Source: Epiperipatus broadwayi (lineage: Eukaryota > Onychophora > Udeonychophora > Euonychophora > Peripatidae). Taken from it: a DNA stretch of 64,000 bases. Under the pieces are notes generated by a model. That model was not told the DNA's origin, made no database searches, and saw only the letters and a program-made list of their open reading frames with translations. The position numbers were made by a program, and so were the translations under genes. Positions 25,661 through 37,115 of the stretch are shown one piece after another; the stretch's first letter is position 1; each line of letters begins with the position of its first letter. The DNA lies in NCBI GenBank assembly GCA_028023455.1, contig JAQFVV010012511.1, positions 930,001 through 994,000 on the forward strand. The letters run 5' to 3'.

Positions 25661-26753
25661 CCATTATAATACTAACATAAGGTAATATCAGCTACTTAAT
25701 TTTCACAATAATCTGATCTTCATCCAAGTAATACAAAATTAACCAGTATTTCAAAAATTGCTAAACCAACTATTATTATTAATTTATTTAATTTGATTAC
25801 TCAAACCATTAACTCAATAAACAAGAACTGATAAATTGATTATATTTCAATATAATCACTTTTATTTATTTCTCTGAATTGACAATTTAAAAAAAAAGTT
25901 GACTTGTGCAATCATCTTTATTAAGTCTTGAGGAAATTTTCCTTTAATATAGAAAGGCTTTTGCGTGATTTTTCTTCAAATAATTTTGTCCATATTTTAT
26001 TATATTACATGTGATTTAGCACAATTCTAAGCATTATAAAACTCTCTTTTAGATTTCCCTAATTTTGATGCAAATATTGATAAGGATTGGTTACATTTGA
26101 GAAAGCTGTGACTACATTTAAATCTTGCCATGGAAGAACTATTCTTCAAATGGATCGTCCTTCTTTCTGCCTATTCTCTTCTGCTTTTCAACATGTTTTA
26201 AATAAACAAATGCATTCCTCAAAAACATTATATAATTAATTGTGTACTTTTTCATTAAATGTATTTAATTAGCTTTTAATTAATCCAGTTTAGTTATTTA
26301 TCAGTTAATTTATTTCAAGATTTGATCCAAACTTTAACTATTAACAAATAGTATGAATCTCATTATTTGTACAGAATTTTTAATTACATTAAAATGTTTT
26401 TTTTTATTTAGTTTATACAATCAAAACAAATAAGGTTATTATACACAAATTTTTATTTAAAAAATAGTCTATTAATTTCAATAAATAAATAATTCACATA
26501 CATATATATCTTCTTCTTTACAAAACTTGATTTATTACATGAACTATTTTTCCATAACATAAAATATTCCACCAACATTTCGATTATTCTTATAGTCTTT
26601 TTCTCAAGGCTACTAAAATATATATACAAATAACATATATACATATAAATACAAATATTTCATTTATTCAATAAATAAAAGAATATAAATATATAAAAAA
26701 TAATAATAATAATTGAAATAAAATAATAGTTTTTACTTCACCTTTGATTAGTA
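25661..26753. other. AT-rich stretch, nothing recognised
   Basis: No repeat, coding or RNA structure could be supported. The short minus-strand frame at 26453-26644 is low-complexity AT sequence. Confidence 0.4.
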
Positions 26754-27027
26754 ATTAATTGAGATTGCGCTTTACGCAAAAAAGTGAAGTTTGTCTAAAT
26801 CTTACAAAGTTATATGGCTTAGCACTTTCAGAGACCTTGAGTCTCCATAATCATAGCCTACTTTTAACTGAAGTTTAGCTGTGGTTTATGTAAAATTTTA
26901 TGCAAATTTTATAATGACCATAGGCTATGATTATGGAGACTCAAGGTCTCCGAAAGCGCTAAGCCATATAACTTTGTAAGATTTAGACAAGCTTCACTTT
27001 TTTGCGTAAAGTGCAATCTCAATTAAT
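26754..27027. mobile_element. Fold-back element, arms of about 106 bp
   Basis: 26754-26859 ('ttaattgagattgcgc' ... 'aatcatagcct') and 26922-27027 ('aggctatgatt' ... 'gcaatctcaattaa') are inverted copies with only a few differences, around a 62-bp loop. There is no coding capacity. The compact palindromic form is typical of fold-back MITEs. A target duplication cannot be told apart from the palindromic 'ttaat' ends. Confidence 0.85.
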
Positions 27028-28321
27028 AATAATAAATAAAAAACTATAATACAAAAATGCCAATAAAAAATACAAATAATATAAAATAAAAATAAAACTC
27101 CCAAAAATTTATATTACCTTTCATTTCTTTCCTCTATAACTTTAAATTTTAAAAAAATTCATTCCCTAAATTCATTCTTTAAATATCTTATCTAATTAAT
27201 TATTATAATTATTTAATTACACATTCCATACTAATTAAATTATTAAACAAAAACTATTATTTATTTTTTTTCATTTTAAAAATAAAAAATTAATGGCTTC
27301 ATTTCAATTGCATAAACCCCCTCTTTTATAATTCTCTCACACATGACTTAATGATTCCAATGAGTCTATTTAAAAACCTTTATGTCCCAATTAATTCATA
27401 TACTCATAAATTGCGAATTCTTATCACTTAAATGTTGCTTTAATCTTGTAATTAATTTAGTCTTTATTGTTCCAATATATGAAACATCTCTATAAACCTT
27501 AAGACAATCCATCATTTAATATTATAAACCAAATTCATTACCTCTAAATCATTATATTTATTAATCAAAAAATTTATACCATTTCTCTTTTTATAAACCT
27601 GACAAATAACTGACATATTTTTTATTAATTATACTAAAAAAAAATTCTTAATATTGCACATCCAAACGCTGAATAAGCAATTATTAAGTTACCTCATGAC
27701 ATTTAGCTCTCTCTTTTGTTGCTAATAGTTACTAATTCCAATGTTCTCCACATAATTATCTGTGTTGCCTGAAATCAAAAACAATTCCATACGTTTTTCA
27801 GAATATATTTAATTTATTTACTAATTTATTTTATTTTTTAATCAATTACAATATTTTTTTAATTACAATTTTAATGAAAATCGATATATAAAAACAGTAT
27901 TAGCTAACAACTTACTTGAAATTATTATTATTATTTTAAATTTCAAATATATTATCTCAAATTCATAACATTATAACTTGTAGCTTGATTACTTAAATTC
28001 CAAAGTTATCAGGAATTAACTATTTAAAATAAATAAATGCATTACATTCACATAATAATCTTTATATATTATATTTATTACAATTATGCTACCATTAAAC
28101 TATAAATAATTCATTTTGTTGTTTATTTAAGAATTGCTTTCCAAATTAATCCATATTGATTTTATTAGTGAGGTTATTATTTGAGTTAGATATTAAAGGA
28201 TATTTAAATAATTCATAGATATAGTTAACTATTTTAGTAGTCTATACAATCTTTTATAACTTCATGTATACATATATTTTTAACAGATGCACATGGTATT
28301 TAAATATCATATTAAATTTCA
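27028..28321. other. AT-rich stretch, nothing recognised
   Basis: A short string near 27758-27790 ('ctgtgttgcctgaaatcaaa') has a near match at 38593-38620. This may be a small piece of a shared repeat, but the extent is too short to define. Confidence 0.35.
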
Positions 28322-28335
28322 TAATTTTGATTATT

Positions 28336-29535
28336 TAACAAGGCAAAACTCTCCATAGAGTAGTGTCACCCTGTGCCAACCAGAGTAATCAATGGATGCC
28401 AGAAGGCTTGTGCATAAAATCCCTATCTAGTGCCTATTCATCCAATATCCCCAGACTAGTTTCTGGCTTGTGGTCTTCATCAGTGAGGGGCTTTGGATCT
28501 GAGAGCACTGCACCTAGATCTTAGGATCTAATGTGGGGATGCCCAACCTTTAACTTGACGTGAGCCAGTTGAGAATTTAAAAAAATTTGGGGAGCCACAA
28601 TTATATGTTGCATTTTTCGTATTACATTTATAAACATAATTCACAAACTAACAAAAAAAACTGGTGTAATATGTTAAAAAGAAAAAAATATATAAATATA
28701 TTTTATTTATATATATTTATTAAAAATTTGGTAACATACATATAAATTACAATTACAGGAAAAGTATATTTTATTTAATGTGAAACCTGACATTGCATAT
28801 CGTTATCGTTTGTATTGTAAAAATGTTTATTTTTTAGTGTGTGCATGTCACGTCAAGGAACATAAAATATTTTATCAATTTTTTTTGAAGAGTGCAATGG
28901 GAGCCACATTAAATGGTTGCGCGACCCACATGTGACTCGCAAGCTACAGGTTGGGCATCCCTGATCTAATGCAACCCTCCAGCAGCCACCTTTTATCTCT
29001 ACTTAACTACAAAACTATGAGAATGAAGAGTTTTGTATGGAGAGTTTTGCCTTGTTTAATAACAATTATGTGCTAGTATAAGAGATGGTGATCATGTGAT
29101 GTTTAGTAATTTAGCACCAATCCTGTCAAATAGAATAGTGGTGGCGATGGTTGTTAAAGAGCCAAAGACACCAAAATGTATGGGTGCTGAACTGAGTTCA
29201 GACCCACATGACTATATAAGCTATTGAGCTTCATTCTCATAGTTTTGTAGCTAAGTAGAGATAAAAGGTGGCTGCTGGAGGGTTGCATTAGATCCTAAGA
29301 TTTAGGTGCTGTGATCTCAGATCCAAAGCTCCTCACTGGTGAAGGTCACAAGCCAGAAACTAGTCTGGGGATATTGGATGAGTAGGCACTAGGTAGGGAT
29401 TTTATGCACAAGCCTTCTGGTATCCATTGATTACTCTGGTTGGCACAGAGTGGCACTACTGTATGGAGAGTTTTGTCTTGTTTAATAACAATTATGTGCC
29501 AGTGTAAGAGATGGTAATCATGTGATGTTTAGTGG
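28336..29535. mobile_element. Block C1: inverted pair of family C repeat units flanked by a 14-bp duplication, with nested hAT
   Basis: A partial plus-oriented unit (28336-about 29020, interrupted by a hAT) is followed by more than one minus-oriented unit. The terminal motif 'ctgtatggagagttttg' appears at about 29035 and 29460. Perfect 14-bp direct repeats TAATTTTGATTATT (28322-28335 and 29536-29549) bound the block exactly. Without the hAT the block is about 760 bp. Unit landmarks are 'ggcaaaactctccata', 'atcaatggatgccag', 'ccccagactagtttctgg', 'gatcttaggatctaatg' and 'aaacatcacatgatcacc'. No coding frame survives between copies. Confidence 0.85.
28534..28963. mobile_element. hAT-type MITE nested in block C1, 430 bp
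   Basis: Ends TGGGGATGCCCAACC and GGTTGGGCATCCCTG are inverted, and both flanks carry ATCTAATG (28526-28533 and 28964-28971), a perfect 8-bp hAT-type duplication. The surrounding family C sequence continues uninterrupted once the element and one duplication are removed. The terminal sequences differ from the MITE at 16115 and 39336, so it is another hAT family. No transposase inside. Confidence 0.9.
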
Positions 29536-29549
29536 TAATTTTGATTATT

Positions 29550-30023
29550 ATTCAAAGTTAGCAACAGCCCATTTCAGGCCCAAAGTTTTTTTCTATTTTG
29601 ACCATATTATTTAATTAATGCAGGTGATTATTTTCATTCAGACTTATATTGGCATATTACAAAGCTATTCAGACAGCTTATTAGCATTTGAGTAGAGCAT
29701 TCAAATTTTTGCTATGACACACTCTCAATCATTTACCAGATATATTCTTTTTTATTCATTTATTTATTGCATGACTTTGTTTTTCCAATCCTCATGCCCC
29801 TTTTTAACTTAGCTAAACTATCTTATCTGTCTAACTTTACTTCTATGATCTAAATAATATAATTTATATAACACCATTATTATATTATGCATATTTATAA
29901 CAATGAATTGCATGCAAAAATGATCTGATGCTTAATACATATATTGGACCTATGAAATAATTGCAATAGATATTCTCAGGTAGAGTTTACCGAAATTATA
30001 TAAATTATATTTTTGTTATCCTG
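29550..30023. other. AT-rich stretch, nothing recognised
   Basis: Between the duplications of blocks C1 and C2. No structure found. Confidence 0.4.
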
Positions 30024-30034
30024 CAATAACAGAT

Positions 30035-30565
30035 GTCACAGGCAAAACTCTTCATACAATAATGCCATTCAATGCAAGTCAGAGTAATCAATGGATGCAA
30101 GAAGGATTGTGCATAAAATCCCTATCTAGTGCCTAATCATCCAATATCCCCAGACTAGTTTTATTTTGTGGCTTTCATCAGTGAGGAGCCTTGGATCTGA
30201 GAGCACTGCACCTAGATCTTAGGATCTAATACAACCCTCCAGCAGCCACCTTTTATCTCTACTTAACTATAAAACCATGGGTCTGAAATTGAAAAATACA
30301 ATAATATTTTCAATCCAAGTTACTATATTTTCAATTCAAGCTCACTAGTTTATATAGTCATATGTCTGAACTCAGTTCAATACCCATACATTTTGTGTCT
30401 TTGGTTTTTTAATAACCATAGCCACCACTATTCTATTACACAGGATTGGTATTAAACCACTTAACATCACATGATCACCATTTCTTATGCTTTCTCAAGT
30501 TGTTAAAACAGGCAAAACTCTTCATACAGTAGAACAAAATGGTGATTATTTGATGTTTAGTTGTT
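30035..30565 (+). mobile_element. Block C2: one family C unit plus an inverted tail, flanked by an 11-bp duplication
   Basis: A full plus-oriented unit starts at 'caggcaaaactcttcata' (30039). A second unit begins at about 30509 but after about 25 bp switches to the opposite orientation ('ggtgattatttgatgtttag'). The 11-mer CAATAACAGAT flanks it at 30024-30034 and 30566-30576. This is the same architecture as block C1: forward copy, then an inverted end. Confidence 0.75.
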
Positions 30566-30576
30566 CAATAACAGAT

Positions 30577-32118
30577 ATCTGAAAAGTTGAATAAATTTGT
30601 ACTTTTTTCTCTTAGCTTCTCTCAAACTTTATGCTAAACTAATCTGAGAGCACTACACCTAGATCTTAGGATCTATTATAACCCTCCAGCAGCCACTTTT
30701 TATCTCTACTTAACTACAAAACCATGGGTCTGAAATTGAAAATACAATGATATTTTCAATCCAAGTTATTGTATTTTCAATTCAAACTCACTAGTTTATA
30801 TAGTCATATGTCTGAACTCAGTTCAATACTCATACATTTTGGTGTCTTTGGTTTTTTAATAACCATAGCCATCATTTTTCTATTAGGCAGGATTGGTATT
30901 AAACCACTAAACATCACATGATGATTATTTCTTATGCTCTCTCAAACTGTTAAAACAGGCAAAACTCTTCATATAGTAGAACAAAATGGTGATCATGTGA
31001 TATTTAGTAGTTCAATATCTGAAGTTGAATAAATTTGTACTTTTTTCCCTTACCTTCTCTCAAACTTTATGCTAAACTAAACTGAGAGCACCATGCTCGG
31101 TGCACTTTTAGTATGCGATCGCCGCCATTTTGAATTTCAAAAACAGCCAAAAACATCATCTAACACCTCTAAGTGATAAAAAAGTACACAAAAATGGAAA
31201 AAATTTAGAACTTGGGTCACGTGACTTGGAACCCTCCCCCCCCCCAAACATCACATAGTAAAAAAAAAAAGCCAAAACATGAAAAATTTAGAACTCTGGT
31301 CACATGATTATAATATCAATAAGAAGCAACACATATAAATCTGAAAATTGGGCAAAACAGATATATAAGATCGCATAATTTTAAAACAGCCAAAATGTAA
31401 AATAATTAGAAATATGGTCAAGAAAAACCTTACAAAATACATAATATCGCATAATAATAAAAAAGAGTCAAATAGATCACATATTAAAAAAGAAAGCCAA
31501 ATAGATTGCATAGTAAAAAAAAACCCAAAATGTAAAAAAATTAGAAATCTGGTCAAGCAAAACCTTACAAAATAGATATGAGATCGCATAATAATAAAAA
31601 GAGTCAAATAGATCACATATTTTAAAAAAAAGCCAAATAGATCACGTAGTGAAAAAAAACCCAAAACATAAAAAAATTAGAAATCTGGTCAAGCAAAACC
31701 TTACAAAATAGATATGAGATCGCATAATAATAAAAAAGAGCCAAATAGATTCCATAATAAAAAAGAAAGCCAAATAGATTACATAATAATAAAAAAATCC
31801 AAAATGTAAAAAAAATTAGATCTTAGGATCTAATATAATCCTCCAGCAGCCACCTTTTATCTTTGGTATCTTTGCTTTTTTGATAACCATAGCCAGCACT
31901 ATCATATTAGGCAGGATTGATATTAAACCACTAAACATCACACAATCACCATTTTTTATGCTTGTTCAAGCTGTTAAAATAGGAAAAACTCTTCATACAG
32001 TAGAACAAAATGGTAATCATGTGATGTTTAGTGATTCCACTACAGATATCTGAAAAGTTGAATAAATTTGTACTTTTTTTCTTTAGCTTCTTTCAAACTT
32101 TATGCTAAACTAATTTGT
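30577..32118 (+). repeat. Tandem copies of C2-derived sequence plus its right flank
   Basis: 'gttgaataaatttgtacttt' and the following 'ctcaaactttatgctaaact' recur near 30590, 31025 and 32058. Each is preceded by a truncated family C unit that begins around 'ctgagagcactacacctaga' or 'agatcttaggatct'. The C2 insertion together with its flanking DNA was therefore amplified as a larger tandem repeat. The third copy is interrupted by the 31093-31818 minisatellite. Confidence 0.8.
31093..31818. repeat. 135-bp minisatellite with a motif-rich leader
   Basis: 'agaaatctggtcaagcaaaa' and its variant start near 31408, 31543 and 31679, a spacing of about 135 bp. Within each unit smaller repeats of about 30 bp ('caaatagatcacatatt', 'gatcgcataataataaaa') recur. 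The leader 31093-31260 differs: it has GCCGCCATTTTG (31121-31132), a palindromic E-box GTCACGTGAC (31216-31225) and a poly-C run (31229-31238). The insertion replaced a few bases of the family C unit. Confidence 0.8.
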
Positions 32119-32152
32119 GATGTGTTTACGTTCTACTCATTTTTAGGACAAT

Positions 32153-32183
32153 AAAGCCTTGAGTAATTATTACTCAAGGCTTT
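32153..32183. repeat. Perfect 15-bp-arm hairpin
   Basis: AAAGCCTTGAGTAAT and its exact complement are separated by one base. It lies just left of the 32201-32409 fold-back. It is not followed by a T-run, and there is no gene here that it would terminate. Confidence 0.8.
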
Positions 32184-32200
32184 AATAGGTTTATAAATGT

Positions 32201-32409
32201 AGATGATAACAATCAACTCTTAAGCTATCAACAATTTCAACCTATAGTCAAGGCATTGTTGTACCATCTTTATCTATAGTTTGATATATTTATACTCTTC
32301 GGTCAAGTTCTAATCTTTAGAGTCTATATAAATATGTCAGATCATAGAGGAGGCTGCCTTGACTATAGGTTGAGAATTGTAATAGCTTAAGGATTGGTTG
32401 TTATCATCT
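32201..32409. mobile_element. Fold-back element, arms of about 58 bp
   Basis: 32201-32257 ('agatgataacaatcaactct' ... 'ctatagtcaaggca') pairs with 32353-32409 ('tgccttgactatagg' ... 'ttgttatcatct') with a few differences. The central part (32258-32352) is not repeated. No coding capacity; best described as a small inverted-repeat element. Confidence 0.8.
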
Positions 32410-32569
32410 ATTCATTTCAAGGATATCAAAAATGTAATTTATTTGAATAAGCCTATAATTTTTTAAAATAATTAAAACATTTCTAAATACATTGAAAATG
32501 AAAATGTTTGGAAAAATGAATAGTTTTTTAGCTGTAGTGTAAAAACAAAAGAAACTTCTCATCTCAAGC

Positions 32570-33560
32570 AGATTTTTTGAGATGAACCAATGAATTAACA
32601 GAAATCAAGAAGAAATGAAAGGAATACAATGAACTATTATACCCCAAAAACAATCTGAATCTTTGATGATGTTATCTCTACAAAAAAAGAAATTCTCATT
32701 GACAAAGAATGAAATCAGATTAGCATTGGCAAAATCAAGACAACAAAGATTCATACCAGTTTGCTTTTAAAAAATAAAAAAATAATTTAATATCGTCGCT
32801 AATAACTGTAAAATTAATCTGGACCATTTGAAAACCTACATATTGAAAAAAAAAGTTTTATATTCCTATCTCAAAGAAAGAAATCTTAATCAAGTATGAA
32901 ATTTATTGTACAGTATTTTATTTATTACATGCAAGAATGATTATGCTGAGAAATTATTTGGCAAATACGAAGGCTTAGGTCAAAAGAGAACTGCCATGTA
33001 TACCATTTCAAAATAGGTTGTGAAACAGAAGCATAATTGTTGATGAATTTTGGGTAAATTAAAAATACAATGTAAGTCAACATGTATTTTTTTATTATGA
33101 TCTTGATGGATGTAGTAGAGTTTCTCTTATGAAGAATATGTATGCTGCATTAGTAGCTATAGTAAATGTAAACAGCCTGCATTTCAAATTGACAAAGAAG
33201 TAACAAAAGTGACACAATGATATAATTTATTTATACTGAATATAAAATGAGAAAACTAACTTGGATGAAAGTAAATGTGACTTTAGGAATGGTAAATATT
33301 TTGATGATATAAAATTCTTGTAATCAAAAAGAATGAAGATCTGGAAATACTTATTAGAAAATTTAAAGAACAACATAAAAAGATGGGATAATGGTTAAAT
33401 ATAGTAAATATAAAAGTTAAAAAAACAAAACTTCATTTTGGAATTGGTTATGAAGACAAATAAATGAATGATAATTTCGTCATTTCTGGATCATATATCA
33501 CCAATATTTTAGGATCTAGAAGTTAAAAGATGTGCTGCAACCTGGTATTGAAAAGCATGG
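32570..33560 (+). mobile_element. Old RTE-clade LINE, reverse transcriptase region
   Basis: Heavily shifted plus-strand frames show RTE ORF2 pieces in the right order: 'LTKNEIRLALAKSR' (about 32693-32740, the linker before the reverse transcriptase), 'LMKNMYAALVAIVNV' (about 33130-33172), 'FDDIKFL' in the YADD position (about 33302), 'NEDLEILIRKF' (about 33333-33365), 'KKTKLHFG' (about 33420) and 'SGSYITNIL' (about 33487-33512). Spacing fits an ancient copy with many indels. It lacks the C-terminal tail seen at 21717-22135 and any endonuclease I could recognise. Confidence 0.7.
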
Positions 33561-34221
33561 AAAATATTTTTAGATGTAAAATTATATACTGTACTTAAAT
33601 AAAGATAAAAATGTTTTAAGCTTTACTAATTTCTATGATTCTTAATATATGTTAAAGAAAAAGAGAAAAAAGGTAGTAATGCTTTTGAAATGGTAGCAAC
33701 TATTTTTGAAAGTACTATGGGTAAAAAGAAAAATGAATTAATGAATACTCAATCAAATTTGATCTTATTGTTCAGTTGAAGTACAAAAGACTAGGTTGAA
33801 GTTGTTATAACATAGTCTATTTCAGTCAAAATGTTGTAATATTTAAAATTGTTGGTGTAAAAAGTTGAGGATTAGTAACAATAAAATGGATAGAGCTCCA
33901 TTATTCTAGTGATAAATTTGTCATTGAAGATGATAGTTTGTTCTGTACAAGCGACATTCATGTGATATTAATTGCCTTGAAAACAGCTGGTAACAATTAC
34001 AATTGATAACAATGGCAGAGTTTAAAATTAAATGATTGATTTATAATTATCCATTATTTATTTATATAGAAAATATACAATCTTGGATAGATGTGTTAAT
34101 CTGGCTGAGTGATTCAAATATTAATAAAAACTGTTTTAGATAAAGTGGTGTATCACTTTTGCAGAAAATGACATTCGTTTTTAAATTCTCTTTTGGAAGA
34201 TCTTTCTAGATTTTAGTTAAT
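33561..34221. other. AT-rich stretch, nothing recognised
   Basis: May include further eroded LINE sequence, but no motif could be supported. Confidence 0.35.
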
Positions 34222-34435
34222 AAATATGTAATATAGGGAGCACACCAATAACTCAGACAAGCTCTTAATTTATAAGTGCGGTAAGAGAAAAATATTTAAA
34301 ATCTCTATCTAGATCATTTCCATTCCCAGACCAAATGGAATGTTCTAGATATAGATTTAAAAATTTTTTTTCTTACCACACTTATCAATTAAGAGTTTGT
34401 TTGAGTTCTTGGTATGCTCCCTATATTACATATTT
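34222..34435. mobile_element. Palindromic element of about 214 bp
   Basis: The left half ('aaatatgtaatatagggagc' ... 'atttccattcc') and right half ('aatggaatgttctag' ... 'ctccctatattacatattt') are inverted copies almost to the centre, with a dozen or so differences. The whole element can fold into one long hairpin. There is no coding capacity. Typical of a fold-back MITE; no convincing target duplication. Confidence 0.85.
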
Positions 34436-34682
34436 GTAAATACAAGCTCATAAAAGCAATGTCACACTATATATAACTTGCTTTATTGATTATTAAGATT
34501 TTAATAATAGAAACTTAGTACCTATCAAGTTTTCAGTGAGATTATATTAAAAAACAATATCAAGGTGTACTATTTAGTCAACAACAATCAATATGATTTT
34601 AAATGGGTTTTAAAGATAGATGAAAGAGATAATCTGACTGCTCTTTTGTGAGGAATAAAAATGGCTGAAGAATAAATGATCG

Positions 34683-34729
34683 ATAATGGCATACCAATGT
34701 ATAGATTAAATAAATTGGTATGCCATTAT
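34683..34729. repeat. Hairpin with perfect 16-bp arms
   Basis: ATAATGGCATACCAAT (34683-34698) and its exact complement (34714-34729) surround a 15-base AT-rich loop. Function unknown. Confidence 0.8.
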
Positions 34730-36160
34730 ATATTGAATGGAAAATGATAAGCTATGTTAATTCATTCAGCCATATTTACTCAAACGATGATCTCAATGAA
34801 GTAGTACTAATAAAATAGTTATAGAATTTTTAAGTATTCTTCTGGATTGACTATAAAAAACTATTGACTAGTGCAAATCAGATTTATTTATTTTGAGGAT
34901 AAGAATTTTTTATACTGTAAAGCGCCATTTCTAATTTGAAAGACTGCTCCATCTATTTCTGTTATTTCTTAAATTGTTCTCATCTGTTAAGTGCAATTTA
35001 AAGTACTTGGAGATTCCATTGCACATCAAAAGACCACATTTTATTGATTTAAATATGTGGCAATCAAATTAATATAGGAAAAAAAAATAGACATAACTAT
35101 AAATAACTGTGCTTAATTCTGGCCGAGTCCATACAATGAGCTTATGAGACATATTCTTAATGTCACTTAATTACAACGTTTAGTATATTGAAAAATATTA
35201 TATATATGAAAACTAAAAAAAAATACCATAAAATCTAAAAAGAAAGGAAGAAAAATAATAATGAATAATTATAAATTGAGCTTTTACTAGTATTTCATTG
35301 TTTAATATCATTCTTTAATATCATCTGTTTATTTTTACCATGCATGGTATAATTTTGAGAAAAGTACTTTTGTTAGTATTAAATGTAATCTTACTTTTTG
35401 CAAGACTAACCTTTCAAGTTTATTGATTTTTGGTCCAGCTCTTAAATTTTTTCTACAGATGTAGTTCTATTTTAGAATTTTTGTTGAATTTTATCCTTTA
35501 CAAGTTTAATTTTTTTAATGATAATAATTTTATATCCTTAATTTTGTTAAATTTAAATTTATTCACAGCTGTTTTGTTGGTGAATAGGCTAGGGATCCAT
35601 TTTTTCATATGAAAAAATCAGTAGGCAGCTGTATGATAACTTTAGGCTTTTTATCCAATATTTACCAACAATTACATTTCTAGATAGTAAACAGTTACTC
35701 AAATATAATTTGCAAATCCATAGTGAATAACTTTGTGATAGCAACAATTAAAAACAATAATAATGACTTATAGTTTTAATGGTGACGTAGCTTGATTTTA
35801 TCATTAAATTTGATTGGTCACTTCTGCTATTTTTTTTTGCAAAGTTAAAAATATTTGACATATTTAAATACCAGGAAGATTCCCCTCTTGACTGACAAGT
35901 GTACTGACTTACATTTGAACTTTAACTAAATAATGTTGCTTTTTAGCTTTCTATATAACCAAATGTAGCACATGTGAGTGTTCAGGTTATGTGGGACTCA
36001 AAGGCACTTCATCTATAGGGAAGCCACATTGCTGTAATAATTCATAACAATTGTACATAAATGAAAATGTTTACATTTCTGAATCTCTTCATTGTTAGAA
36101 ACATATTTTGAGTATAAATATGTACTATCTAAATATAAGAGAATTACCTTTTTACTTACT
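34730..36160. other. AT-rich stretch, nothing recognised
   Basis: Only a 14-bp perfect palindrome 'taccatgcatggta' near 35337 stands out. Confidence 0.4.
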
Positions 36161-36166
36161 CTTATG

Positions 36167-36313
36167 TAATATTTACTGAGGCTATAACCTCGAGAATATG
36201 CGTGTAAAATGCGATAGTAGGGACCTCTACAGGTGTTTAACCACAACCTGTAGAGATCCCTACTATCGCATTTTACACGCATATTCTCGAGGTTATAGCC
36301 TCAGTAAATATTA
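36167..36313. mobile_element. Near-perfect long hairpin, 68-bp arms and 11-base loop (family H)
   Basis: 36167-36234 and 36246-36313 are inverted copies with a single mismatch, around the loop 'gtttaaccaca'. Arm landmarks are 'taatatttactgaggc', 'gcgtgtaaaatgcgatag' and 'ggacctctacaggt'. The minus-strand frame across it (36013-36282) is an artefact of the palindrome. Related, non-palindromic copies lie at 54829-54930 and 55150-55230. These also share the sequence to the right of the hairpin ('tttaataaatttataatta'), so the true element extends to about 36360. Confidence 0.88.
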
Positions 36314-36669
36314 CTTACGTAATCAATGTGTGTTTAATAAATTTATAATTACCCTTATGATAATTGCTTAAAAGATACTATTTATATATTCAACCATTTT
36401 GCTTAATAAATAGATCCTGTGCCATTGATAATTAATAAAATTTAAATGTAAATGAAAATGTTTAGATTTTTGAAATCACTTTTACTTAAAAACCTTAATT
36501 TGTATTAAAAATGGCATTTTACTATTAATAATTTATTTAAAAATAAATTTATTTAAAAAATATTGGTCATAATAATTATGATAATTCTGCAATATGTTGG
36601 CCAACAGGTGTATAATAGGTAATAACATTTATCAGCCATATTTTATAAGCACCAGTATAGTGTGTTTGG

Positions 36670-36740
36670 TATAGCATAATAGTAAAGTGTCAGACTCTAA
36701 AATATGAATTCTTGGGATTTATTCTAGTATTGTCTTGAAA
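36670..36740 (+). repeat. Possible worn tRNA-derived SINE head
   Basis: 'tagcataatagtaaagtg' resembles an A box and D arm, 'cagactctaaaatatga' an anticodon arm, and 'cttgggatttattct' a B box and T arm, with plausible spacing. One copy only, no defined tail or duplication, so this remains tentative. Confidence 0.35.
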
Positions 36741-37115
36741 TTTTTATTTTTAATACTAATATTATATTTTTTCTTTTTAATACCAATATCATTTTTTTAA
36801 TACCAATATTATTATTTTTATATGTTTTAATAATCTGCTTTTCCTTGGATTTCAACTATCATGATGGTTGTTACCTAGCTAAAAACTGTTCTGTAATATT
36901 ATTCAAATGCACAACAGTCCAAATTCAAGAAAATCAAGATTAGTAAAAAAAACATGATTTTTAAAATAATATATTATTGCATGTTTTTCATTAAAACATT
37001 GTTATCATTTAATGTCATTGTGTGATTGTAACAACAATACATCATTTAAAATCTTTTCTAAATGGTTGCTCTATTGGGAAAGTGCCTAAAAAATTCATTA
37101 TCTAATTCTAGTGGA

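Noticed and set aside
31290-31818. CRISPR-like array
   Set aside because: The repeats are about 135 bp with internal sub-repeats and no unique spacers, and the setting is eukaryotic.
36013-36282. 89-codon minus-strand frame as a gene
   Set aside because: Most of it lies across the two arms of a hairpin element; the frame is a by-product of the palindrome.
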